Shown piece by piece: positions 32,670 through 41,108 of a DNA stretch of 42,831 nt. How positions within the stretch are numbered: the first letter of the stretch is position 1; each line of letters starts with the position of its first letter. Made by a program: the position numbers and the translations under genes. Source of the DNA: an uncultured Desulfobulbaceae bacterium (GTDB taxonomy: Bacteria; Desulfobacterota; Desulfobulbia; Desulfobulbales; Desulfocapsaceae); the NCBI GenBank assembly GCA_947311315.1, contig CAMZKN010000110.1, forward strand, positions 1-42,831, written 5' to 3'. The notes under the pieces are model-generated. The model ran no database searches and was not told the origin of the DNA. It saw only the letters and a program-made list of their open reading frames with translations.

Positions 32670-35600
32670 ATGGTAAATAAAAACGCTTCGAACAACCCAC
32701 TTTTAAAAGCTCTGGTACAAAAAATGAATACAAAAGACTACCGGGAAATCCCCTATAATTTTACATCAGCAGACGACAAACTCATCATCAATCTTCTTTT
32801 TGGCCCCGAAGTATGGGACAACCTGGAGGAGCTGAGAAACCAGAGGATTACAGGCCGTTCGGCAAGACTGGTCATGCGTTTCATGGGTGACCTTTTCATT
32901 CTGCACAGAAACCCTTTTCTGTTTCAGGAGCTTATCGATTCCAGAACGAGGCGACAACATTTTTTCAAAACAGCCAAGGAAGATCTTAACCTGATAGCAG
33001 AAGCTGCAAAAACTGTACGTGTCGGCTCAACACGAAGTGACAAGGTGCACCGCCTAGTTCATCTGTGTCGCAGTCGTCTTGCAACCTTGAAAAAAGATAT
33101 TTCCAGTGCGTCAAGCCACCGTCATACATTGCAAAACAAACTCGGGCAGATAATAGGGAAAGAAAATGTTAAATTCGATCCTTTTACCCTCATTAGCCAT
33201 GCAACAGATGCAACTGACTGGCGCCTGTTTCTGCCTTTGGCCGTTCTCCGACCATCAAGAGAAGAGCAACTTCCCGCGTTAATGGCAGCTATCGCCAAGC
33301 TTGGTCTCAAAATAATTCCACGGGGTGGAGGAACTGGTCTTACTGGTGGCAGTGTTCCCGTCACTACAGGTTGTGTCGTTATCAATACCGAAAAACTGAC
33401 CCGTATTCATCCGATCAGACATACCATTTTTACCCACCTCAAAAACAGTAGTGTTCCTGTTCTAAAGGTTGAAGCCGGGGTTGTCACCTCCGATGCCATG
33501 GGTGTTGCGACCAGAGAAAACCTTATTTTTGCAACCGATCCAACCAGCGCATGGGCCTCAACCATTGGTGGAAATATTGCCGAAAATGCCGGCGGAAAAA
33601 CTGCGGTACTCTGGGGAACAGCAATTGACAATATACTCTCCTACACTATTGCAATGCCCGGAACCGGGCTATTAACAGTACGCCGCATAGAACATCCCAT
33701 GCGAAAAATTCTGCCGGACGATATCCTCCGCTTCGAAGTTTTAGAAGATGACAACAGTGTCCTCAGGGAAATTGAAATTGCAGGCACCGATATCAGGAAA
33801 AAGGGACTGTGGAAAGATATAACCAATAAAGCCCTGAAAGGTTTACCAGGTTTTCAAAAGGAAGGAACCGATGGCGTCATTACCTCGGGTGAATTTGTCC
33901 TCTATCCCGCCTATGAGAAAAAAATCACCTTCTGTCTCGAATTTTATGGCAATGATATGGATGAGGCCAGTCGGGTAATTGTTAAAATATCTGAAGAATT
34001 TATTAACAAAGGGCAGGAAGCCCTTATGGCTCTGGAACACTTTGATGAAGAGTATATCAGGGCGATTAAATACAAGTATAAGGCTTCACGAAGCAACCGC
34101 CCCAAAGCCGTTCTTCTCATAGATATGGTCGGACATACGTCAGACCAGGTTCTACAAGGAAAAAAACGACTTGAAGAACTCCTTCAACCCTATAAAAACA
34201 CAGAACTGTTCACCGCTCAGGATGATGATGAAGCAGCCAGGTTCTGGAGGGACAGAAAACGACTCGGCGCAATATCAGCCCGTACCAATGCCTTTAAACT
34301 TAATGAAGATATTGTTTTGCCTTTGCCTGCCCTGGCTGAATTTGCTCGTTTTGTTGATACATACAACATCGAAGAGGATAATCACAACAAGCAACAGTTC
34401 ATTGATGCCATCCTCAGCTATCTCAAAACAGCAGAACCTCTTGAAGATCCAGACTGGCTTGAGGCTAAAATGCCTAAAGCTGAGGAGCTTTGCCAGGAGG
34501 CAATGATAAATATTTCAAAAAGAACCATAGAATCAGTTCGCCATGAAATATTTATCAGGCAACTGATGACGGATCTTTTACAATTGTTTAGTGGTTATGA
34601 AAAAGTCAGCCTGAATATTGCCCATCTGCACAAAGATATCAGGGCCAGACGAATCATCATCGCAACACATATGCACGCAGGCGATGGCAATATTCATGTT
34701 AATATCCCCGTTTTTTCCAACGATCGGGAAATGATGAAACGTGCTGAGCTAACAGCCGAAACGATCATGACCAAAGCGGTGGAACTTGGCGGTGTTGTCA
34801 GCGGTGAGCATGGTATCGGCATCACCAAAATGAAGTTTCTTGAAAAAGAGAGACTGACCGAGTTGAGAGAATACAGGAAACAGGTAGATCCGCATGCACT
34901 TATGAACCCCGGTATGCTAAACGATCCATCAATAATTGAAAAAGTTTTCACGCCCTCTTTTAACCTTTTGGAACTGGAAGCCAAAATCCTGCAATATGGC
35001 TCTCTTGCCAAACTTTCATCCATGATTTCACAATGCATACGATGCGGAAAATGTATGCCTGTCTGTTGTGTGTATTACCCTGGAAGCAACATTTTCTTCC
35101 ATCCACGAAATAAAAACATGGTTATCGGATCTCTCATCGAAGCCCTGCTTTACGATATGCAGCGTTCACACCTGCCGCGGTTCAACCAATTGAAAAATCT
35201 GGAAGAAATTGCCGACCACTGTACAATGTGCGGCAAGTGCCTCTCTCCCTGCCCAGTCGACATTGATACAGCAGAGGTTTCAATATTGGAAAGAGAAATC
35301 CTCAGCGACCTCGGCTATAAGCACACAGCACCTGCGACCCGACTCTCCCTGACTTTTCTAAAAAGTAGAAACAAATATTTTAACGCTATATTTCGAAAAG
35401 GAGTGTTGGAATGGGGAGGTAACCTCCAGCGAATCGGTACTACAATCTTTAAAAAGGCTCCTCCGGTCGTTACGGAAAAAAACTGGCAGATTTTAAATAT
35501 GCTGAAATCTCCAATGATGCCAGCATCTGCATTCACACTTACAAGCCTGCTTCCACAATGCTCCGAGCATGAGGCATTAATGATAACACCTGATCAAAAA

Positions 35601-36362
35601 AACAGAGGGACAGTTTTCTATTTTCCCGGTTGCGGATCCGAGCGGCTCTATGCCGATATTTCCATGGCATCTATCTACCTTCTGCTAAAAAATGATATCC
35701 GGGTCATCCTTCCTCCACCATTTCTCTGCTGTGGCTTTCCAGCTAAAGTAAATGCCAAAAAGAAAATGGCCGGAGAAATCGCACTGAGAGACACAATCAT
35801 TCTTTCGCAAATTAGGGAAATGCTCGGCCATCTGGTTTTTGATGCCTTTCTTATCAGTTGCGGCACGTGTCGAGAAGCATTGCAGCAAATGGGATGCAGC
35901 GAAATATTTGACTGCCGGATTGGAGATATCTCTCAATATATTCTCGATAACAGTGAGCTTAGTTTTGGAAAAAGTCGTACCGAAGATGTCTACTATCACA
36001 CGCCATGCCACGACTCTTTTGATGGAACCGGCCCCAACCTGCTCAGCCAGGTTTTCACCAACGTACAGACCATTCCAAATTGCTGCTCCGAAGCGGGAAC
36101 ATTGGCTATATCCCGTCCCGATATTTCCCATGCCATGCTTGAACGAAAAAAAGCAGCTATTGAAAGCGTCAAACCGGACGATACGGCTACTGCCGTCATA
36201 GCAACAAACTGCCCATCCTGTTTATCCGGTCTTGGCAGGAACATGGATTTGAATATTAAACCACAGCATCTCACGGTTCTTCTTGCTGAAAATCTTGGAG
36301 GTAAACAGTGGATGGACGAATTGAAAACACTGGTTACTCCTGCAGAAAAAGTTACTTTTTAA
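32670..36362 (+). CDS. DUF3683 / FAD-linked oxidase / 4Fe-4S / CCG-domain oxidoreductase
   Basis: A 1230-residue redox protein combining in one chain what are often separate subunits. Residues 1-110 match DUF3683 (REIPYNFTSADDKLIINLLFG). A flavin-binding domain of the VAO type centres on PRGGGTGLTGGSVPV near 218, followed by a FAD-oxidase C domain ending HMHAGDGNIHVNIPV, GGVVSGEHGIG and MNPGML. Two ferredoxin motifs follow: CIRCGKCMPVC near 789 and CTMCGKCLSPCPVD near 850. Two CCG (heterodisulfide-reductase-like) domains include YFPGCGSERLY, FLCCGFPAK, YHTPCHDSF and NCCSEAG between 980 and 1140. Relatives include D-lactate and other 2-hydroxyacid dehydrogenases passing electrons to quinone. 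Proximity to ackA fits lactate oxidation to acetate, but the substrate is not shown by sequence. Confidence 0.88.
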   Translation: MVNKNASNNPLLKALVQKMNTKDYREIPYNFTSADDKLIINLLFGPEVWDNLEELRNQRITGRSARLVMRFMGDLFILHRNPFLFQELIDSRTRRQHFFKTAKEDLNLIAEAAKTVRVGSTRSDKVHRLVHLCRSRLATLKKDISSASSHRHTLQNKLGQIIGKENVKFDPFTLISHATDATDWRLFLPLAVLRPSREEQLPALMAAIAKLGLKIIPRGGGTGLTGGSVPVTTGCVVINTEKLTRIHPIRHTIFTHLKNSSVPVLKVEAGVVTSDAMGVATRENLIFATDPTSAWASTIGGNIAENAGGKTAVLWGTAIDNILSYTIAMPGTGLLTVRRIEHPMRKILPDDILRFEVLEDDNSVLREIEIAGTDIRKKGLWKDITNKALKGLPGFQKEGTDGVITSGEFVLYPAYEKKITFCLEFYGNDMDEASRVIVKISEEFINKGQEALMALEHFDEEYIRAIKYKYKASRSNRPKAVLLIDMVGHTSDQVLQGKKRLEELLQPYKNTELFTAQDDDEAARFWRDRKRLGAISARTNAFKLNEDIVLPLPALAEFARFVDTYNIEEDNHNKQQFIDAILSYLKTAEPLEDPDWLEAKMPKAEELCQEAMINISKRTIESVRHEIFIRQLMTDLLQLFSGYEKVSLNIAHLHKDIRARRIIIATHMHAGDGNIHVNIPVFSNDREMMKRAELTAETIMTKAVELGGVVSGEHGIGITKMKFLEKERLTELREYRKQVDPHALMNPGMLNDPSIIEKVFTPSFNLLELEAKILQYGSLAKLSSMISQCIRCGKCMPVCCVYYPGSNIFFHPRNKNMVIGSLIEALLYDMQRSHLPRFNQLKNLEEIADHCTMCGKCLSPCPVDIDTAEVSILEREILSDLGYKHTAPATRLSLTFLKSRNKYFNAIFRKGVLEWGGNLQRIGTTIFKKAPPVVTEKNWQILNMLKSPMMPASAFTLTSLLPQCSEHEALMITPDQKNRGTVFYFPGCGSERLYADISMASIYLLLKNDIRVILPPPFLCCGFPAKVNAKKKMAGEIALRDTIILSQIREMLGHLVFDAFLISCGTCREALQQMGCSEIFDCRIGDISQYILDNSELSFGKSRTEDVYYHTPCHDSFDGTGPNLLSQVFTNVQTIPNCCSEAGTLAISRPDISHAMLERKKAAIESVKPDDTATAVIATNCPSCLSGLGRNMDLNIKPQHLTVLLAENLGGKQWMDELKTLVTPAEKVTF

Positions 36363-36480
36363 GGTACTTTAGAAATATATTGAATATCTTCATTTTTTTG
36401 TGATAACATTCTTTGACATTTTTTTATCAGAATTCGTTTCAATACCACGAAATATGGTGCCATTACATTCGGAGTCATTA

Positions 36481-37599
36481 ATGAGAATAATTTTAATCAC
36501 CCTTTTTCTTTCCTTAATAAGCCCTGCTGCCGTTTTTTGCTCCGATCCACCTGCAGGCGACAAAACAGTAACCGTAGAAGGCTACGGCACAAACAAACAG
36601 GATGCTTTACTTCAGGCGAAAAGATCAGCCGTGGAAGAAGGGATAGGCGTTGTCCTCACCTCCGAGACCGAAGTTGAAAATTTCACAATCAAAAAAGACA
36701 AAATAATCACACAGAGTTTTGGTGCTGTAAAAAGCTACAAACTCCTCAAAAGTCAGCAACAGGGTGAAAACTGGTACGTTCAAATAAAAGCTGTTGTCTC
36801 TTTGGATTCGATTAAAGCCGATCTTATCGCCTTGAAGATTCTTCTGATTTCCATGGATAAACCTCGAACAATGGTTCTTGTCCAGGAAGAAGGCGGGAAA
36901 AATGCGGAAACCGCTATTATCGATTACTTACAAGGTAAAGGCTTTGAGCTTATTGATCCGGTCCAGGCTGCGACCCTGATGAATAAAAAAGATCCATTTA
37001 TTCAAAAAGCAATCAACGGTGACCCAATGGCGGCTGCCAAACTGGGTGCGGATAATGGTGCTGAATATATCATTGTCGGCTCTGTTCGAAAAACTCTATT
37101 GAAAAGTGATTTTCTCACCCAGTCAGGTATGCAATCGGGTCAAGCCAGCCTCACCGTTAAGGTAGTGAACTGTTCCAGCGGAAGAATTGTGGCCAACAAA
37201 TCAGCGACAGGGGCAGCTGTCCATATCTCTGATGACATTGCCAAATCCCAGGCCGCGGCAAAAGCTGCAGCCAACCTTATGGATAAAGCACTTTTTGAAG
37301 CCATTGTCTCCTCTTTTCAGGATACTATTAACAATGGTGCAAATTTTGATGTTATAATTACAAGTGTAAACAGTTACAGGGATCAGAAAAAAACATCCGG
37401 CGTTCTCGAAAATATCGATGGAGTTGTCTCTGTCACCAAGAGAAGCTTTGGTAAAGGCAAACTTGATCTTTCCATTTTGTTTAAAGGCAGTGTTGACACT
37501 TTTTGCGATAGAGTCGACAGCTCCGTCATTGGCGGGAAAAAACTCCTGGTAACAGATGTTGTTGGCAACCGTATAGTACTGTCGTTACAAGATCAATAA
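36481..37599 (+). CDS. FlgT-like exported protein
   Basis: A 372-residue exported protein. The frame begins at 36400, but the ATG at 36481 is chosen because GGAG lies 8 bp before it and it opens a clean signal peptide (MRIILITLFLSLISPAAVFC, a possible lipobox-like LISPAAVFC end). The N-terminal mature domain (VTVEGYGTNKQDALLQAKRS, AVEEGIGVVL and SFGAVKSYKLL) resembles the N-terminal domain of flagellar assembly protein T and related proteins. The middle (GADNGAEYIIVGSVRK) recalls FlgT/LpoB-like periplasmic folds. No flagellar genes are nearby, so a flagellar role is not supported. It is the first of three exported-protein genes on this strand. Confidence 0.72.
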   Translation: MRIILITLFLSLISPAAVFCSDPPAGDKTVTVEGYGTNKQDALLQAKRSAVEEGIGVVLTSETEVENFTIKKDKIITQSFGAVKSYKLLKSQQQGENWYVQIKAVVSLDSIKADLIALKILLISMDKPRTMVLVQEEGGKNAETAIIDYLQGKGFELIDPVQAATLMNKKDPFIQKAINGDPMAAAKLGADNGAEYIIVGSVRKTLLKSDFLTQSGMQSGQASLTVKVVNCSSGRIVANKSATGAAVHISDDIAKSQAAAKAAANLMDKALFEAIVSSFQDTINNGANFDVIITSVNSYRDQKKTSGVLENIDGVVSVTKRSFGKGKLDLSILFKGSVDTFCDRVDSSVIGGKKLLVTDVVGNRIVLSLQDQ

Positions 37600-37609
37600 A
37601 GCATATCAA

Positions 37610-37663
37610 GTAACTACTTACGGAGTTCATAACTCTATGTTTTATTACCTGTGAGCAGTTACC
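37610..37663 (+). repeat. Palindromic element, internally deleted copy C
   Basis: It carries the left tail of copy B (GTAACTACTTACGGAG through TGTTTTATTACC) fused directly to the right terminus TGTGAGCAGTTACC. The ~103-bp hairpin core (equivalent to 3864-3966) is missing. The junction CCT is present at both break points in copy B. It lies between the FlgT-like and CsgG-like genes. Confidence 0.8.
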
Positions 37664-37696
37664 AAATCAATTATATTTTTCACATCAGGTATATAC

Positions 37697-39067
37697 ATGC
37701 AACGTTTTAGCAGCCTTATTCTCCTCGTAACTTTTTTGTTCATTCCCATGACTGCCTATGCAGATTTTAATAAAACGAAAATTGCGGTTCTCGATTTTCA
37801 ACTCCAGGGAAAACAATTTTCCAGTGAGGATATGGGGAAAATCGTTGCTGAGTGGTTTATTACTGCAATGGTGCGCGAAGGAAGATTTGATGTGGTCGAA
37901 AGACGTATGCTGCAAAAAGTTCTCAGTGAGCAAAAACTTGCTATGTCTGGAGTAGTTGATGCCACCAGTGCGACTCAAATTGGTAAGTTACTCGGTGTTA
38001 AAGTAATAATCACCGGCTCGGTGATGAACCTTCGTAATATCACCGAAATAAATGCCAGAATTATTGATGTTGAAAGCGCATCGATTATTGCGGCAGAGAG
38101 TGTTAAAAGTCGTGCAACAGCAGACCTGCAGGATCTTGTCGTTGAAATGTCACATAAAATCATGAAAAACTTCCCGCTGGAAGGATATGTTGTGAATCGC
38201 AGCGGAGAGTCGGTCACCCTCGATTTAGGGACTCGAACCGGGGTAAAAAGTGGCATGAAATTTATTGTTTTTAAAGAAGGACAGGTAATCAAACATCCCA
38301 AAACCGGCGAAGTTCTGGATGTAGAACGAATACAGACGGGTATCATCTCCATAACCAGTGTCATGCAGAAAATATGCAAGGCAACCATTACTGAGGAGAC
38401 AAGCCCCGGCTCAATTAATTACGGTCAGCTGGTAAAAAGTCTTATAGAAACAAAAGTTGAGGAACCTCGGCTCTTTGTTGAGACATCACCTGCCAACGCA
38501 ACAATACGTATCCTCAACATTACACCATCGTACAATAGGGGAATGATCCTTGAACCAGGTCCTTATCATATCGAAGTTTCCTCCCCTGGCTACAAAACTG
38601 TAAAAGAATGGATTACCATCCAACCTGACAAGGAAAAGTCAATCTCATTTCATCTTGTTTCAACCGCTTCTCGCAAAAACTCCACTTCAACCAGTCAAAC
38701 AATGGTTGTAAGGCCAGTGAAACAAACACAGACTCAAGGAAAACAGGTAACAGCACTGACTGGGAAACAGACCAAGTTTGTCAGAATGCTGGAATCCAGC
38801 AGCATAAAAGAAAACAGAAACGCAGCAAAACTCATCACACGTGAACGAATGAGGGACACAGTCATCCTCAACACAGTCGAAAGACTCCTTCTCAAAGGGT
38901 TTATGTCCAACTTAGGCAGGAATCACACAGATGCCATGGCCTGGTACTGTAAGGCACTGGGGGCATCAGGACTCAGCAAATACCGGAACACACTAGAAAA
39001 AGTTGCCTCACAGGCTCCCCAAAGGAAATTACGAAGCTACGCCAGCAAAAGTCTTAGGTATTTGTAA
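37697..39067 (+). CDS. CsgG/LpoB-like exported protein with PEGA domain
   Basis: A 456-residue protein with a signal peptide (1-22, ending TAYA). Residues 26-155 form a CsgG/LpoB-type domain (KIAVLDFQLQG, VVERRMLQKVLSEQKLAMSG, GKLLGVKVIITGSV). About 160-245 form a small beta domain (GYVVNRSGESVTLDLGTRTGVKSG) like the C-terminal part of FlgT. Residues 255-325 are a PEGA domain (VETSPANATIRIL, LEPGPYHIEVSSPGYKTV), typically bound to the cell surface. The last 100 residues are basic and helical. CsgG forms the curli export pore, but no CsgA, CsgB or CsgE was seen and the CsgG lipobox cysteine is absent. A soluble periplasmic sensor or adaptor is more likely than a curli pore. Confidence 0.8.
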   Translation: MQRFSSLILLVTFLFIPMTAYADFNKTKIAVLDFQLQGKQFSSEDMGKIVAEWFITAMVREGRFDVVERRMLQKVLSEQKLAMSGVVDATSATQIGKLLGVKVIITGSVMNLRNITEINARIIDVESASIIAAESVKSRATADLQDLVVEMSHKIMKNFPLEGYVVNRSGESVTLDLGTRTGVKSGMKFIVFKEGQVIKHPKTGEVLDVERIQTGIISITSVMQKICKATITEETSPGSINYGQLVKSLIETKVEEPRLFVETSPANATIRILNITPSYNRGMILEPGPYHIEVSSPGYKTVKEWITIQPDKEKSISFHLVSTASRKNSTSTSQTMVVRPVKQTQTQGKQVTALTGKQTKFVRMLESSSIKENRNAAKLITRERMRDTVILNTVERLLLKGFMSNLGRNHTDAMAWYCKALGASGLSKYRNTLEKVASQAPQRKLRSYASKSLRYL

Positions 39068-39094
39068 ACACACTATCGAGGGGCTCTATCGACT

Positions 39095-40999
39095 ATGGTG
39101 CAACAGCGGTTTTCACAAATTTTGCTGGTCGGTTTAATACTCTTTCCCCTTTACACTCCAACTCTCAGTTTTGGTCTACTGCATGACCCTTATCAGATCA
39201 TGCAGAGCCACTATAAGGCCATAGGCGGACTTGAGCTGCTGAAGAAAGTTGACTCCAGCTACAGTGAAGGAACCGTTCGTTTTGACGGACTGCAAGGCAC
39301 CTTTAAGAGCTGGGAGAAACGCCCTCTCAAGTATAGAACAGAAGAAGATTACTCGATTCTTTCACAGGTTCAGGGTGACAGCGGCACATCTGCCTGGCTT
39401 CTTGATACCAACCAGCAACTGCTCATTTTCAGGGATGAACAAACTCTCAAACGCAGACAAATCAGTATCCGACTCGACCGGTACGAACATCTTGATCCTG
39501 ATTCTCCCTATTTTTCACTCACTTTTGCAGGAATTTCCGACGTTGATAGCAAGGATTGCTATGAAGTCGTTCTTTCAAACACGATTAACAGCGATACAAC
39601 GCACTTTTTTTTCGGCGCTGATTCATTATACATAGTCAAAACAGTTGTCCACCAGCCTGACATGGAAATGACTACAATATATGATGATTTTCGCACCATA
39701 GACGGCATAGTCATCCCTTTCTACGAACACACGCGTTACATGCCCTGGGAAAAGGTTGAAGAGACAAAAACAACCAGATATACAATGAACGAGCAGGTGG
39801 CTGATACATTTTTTGCAGTGCCCGTGCCTAAAAAAGACTTCCAGTTTCAAAATAACCAAACATCTGCAACGATTCCCTTTATTTTCAAAGAAAACCTTAT
39901 ATATCTACCGGTTACCATGGCTGGCGACACAAGATATTGGGTTCTGGATACAGGAGCATCAATGTCAGTAATTGACCAGGATTATGCACAGTCTCTTGGT
40001 TTGAAGATGGACGGTAGCATTAAAGGATACGGTTTTGGAGAACTGTTTACCCTCTCTTTTGCAGAAATCCCTTCCTTTAAAGTAGAGACCATACATTTCG
40101 ACCAACAGACATTCTACGTCTCGCAGGGACTTACAGCAAGAAGCTATGAACCAGAGATTTATGGCATCCTCGGTTACGATTTTCTCTCAAGATTTATAGT
40201 GGAGGTAGACTACGACACTCGAAACCTCACTTTTCACCTACCTGAATCTTTTGTCTACAAGGGTCTTGGTGAAGTGCTCAATGCACCTCTCAAATACAGG
40301 ACTTTTTCCATACCTGTTATCCTTGACGGGAAATACAAGAGTCGATGGACTATTGACCTGGGCTCTTTTCAAAGCTCAATTCATTATCCTTTTGCAGAGA
40401 AAAATAATTTACTGGAACGACCCGGAGCGGAGTCAGTCAGTCAGGGTATGTCAAGCATATCTTTTGAACGCACCACCGAGTTTGGTTGTCTCGCCATCGG
40501 ATCTTTCCTGCTTGACACTCCCCTTATTGCCATTCCAGTCAAAAAAGGAAAAGGGGCAACAGCACTAGGCGAAGTGGGTGGGAATCTGGGGAATTCGATC
40601 CTGAAAAACTTCCATCTTTTCCTTGACTACCCCGGACAAAAAATCATTATGGAACCCGGCCGGAACTTCAATGCTCTGCGGCCAAGAGATACATCCGGCC
40701 TCATTATTGGAAGAAGTAGTACAAACCAGCCAATGGTTTCTTATGTAACTTCAAACAGTCCAGCGATGAAAGCCGGTCTCATTGCAGGGGATATTATCGA
40801 GAATCTGGCTGGAATAGTGGTTACACCAGAAAGCGAAGTAATTCCACTGCGTAAAATGCTTCGAGACAACGCTGGCCAATCTGTGACCATAGCTGTGAGA
40901 AGAGATGCACAACAAATCAATACAACAATTACTCTTGAAAATCTTTATCCCAAAGCAGAGCACAAGTGCAGGACACGCCCGGAACGAAAAATGGACTGA
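39095..40999 (+). CDS. Exported two-lobed retropepsin-like aspartyl protease with PDZ domain
   Basis: A 634-residue exported protein. A signal peptide spans 1-26. Residues 30-245 are beta-rich and resemble outer-membrane lipoprotein-sorting (LolA-like) folds (PYQIMQSHYKAIGGLELLKK). Two successive retropepsin-like lobes follow: WVLDTGASMSVID with catalytic D285, and WTIDLGSFQSSIH with D421. Each keeps the Asp and Gly of the DTG triad, so one chain could form a complete pepsin-like active site. A PDZ domain ends the protein at about 540-625 (SPAMKAGLIAGDIIENLAG). It follows the CsgG-like gene by 28 bp, so the two are probably co-transcribed. Substrate unknown. Protease fold is well supported; activity of the second lobe (DLG not DTG) is inferred. 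Confidence 0.85.
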   Translation: MVQQRFSQILLVGLILFPLYTPTLSFGLLHDPYQIMQSHYKAIGGLELLKKVDSSYSEGTVRFDGLQGTFKSWEKRPLKYRTEEDYSILSQVQGDSGTSAWLLDTNQQLLIFRDEQTLKRRQISIRLDRYEHLDPDSPYFSLTFAGISDVDSKDCYEVVLSNTINSDTTHFFFGADSLYIVKTVVHQPDMEMTTIYDDFRTIDGIVIPFYEHTRYMPWEKVEETKTTRYTMNEQVADTFFAVPVPKKDFQFQNNQTSATIPFIFKENLIYLPVTMAGDTRYWVLDTGASMSVIDQDYAQSLGLKMDGSIKGYGFGELFTLSFAEIPSFKVETIHFDQQTFYVSQGLTARSYEPEIYGILGYDFLSRFIVEVDYDTRNLTFHLPESFVYKGLGEVLNAPLKYRTFSIPVILDGKYKSRWTIDLGSFQSSIHYPFAEKNNLLERPGAESVSQGMSSISFERTTEFGCLAIGSFLLDTPLIAIPVKKGKGATALGEVGGNLGNSILKNFHLFLDYPGQKIIMEPGRNFNALRPRDTSGLIIGRSSTNQPMVSYVTSNSPAMKAGLIAGDIIENLAGIVVTPESEVIPLRKMLRDNAGQSVTIAVRRDAQQINTTITLENLYPKAEHKCRTRPERKMD

Positions 41000-41016
41000 A
41001 ATAAGTCGCCACACAC

Positions 41017-41062
41017 AAAAAAAGGATTAAAAGGCGTTGCGTAACACCCTATAATCCCTTTT
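41017..41062. terminator. Terminator between the convergent protease and GTPase genes
   Basis: GGATTAAAAGGCGTT pairs with AACACCCTATAATCC around a 4-6 nt loop. On the minus strand the stem is followed by seven T, making it a good terminator for the GTPase gene. On the plus strand it is followed by CTTTT, a weaker terminator for the protease gene. Confidence 0.8.
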
Positions 41063-41108
41063 GATAAAACTTTTCCAAAAACTGCCACGGCTCAACAGTC
41101 TGGAATCA

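Noticed and set aside
36400..36480. N-terminal extension of the FlgT-like protein
   Set aside because: The extension would precede a clean signal peptide, and the GGAG site serves the ATG at 36481.
37697..39067. Interpretation as a curli export pore (CsgG)
   Set aside because: No lipobox cysteine follows the signal peptide, and no curli subunit or CsgE/F genes were seen. The PEGA domain points to a different role.
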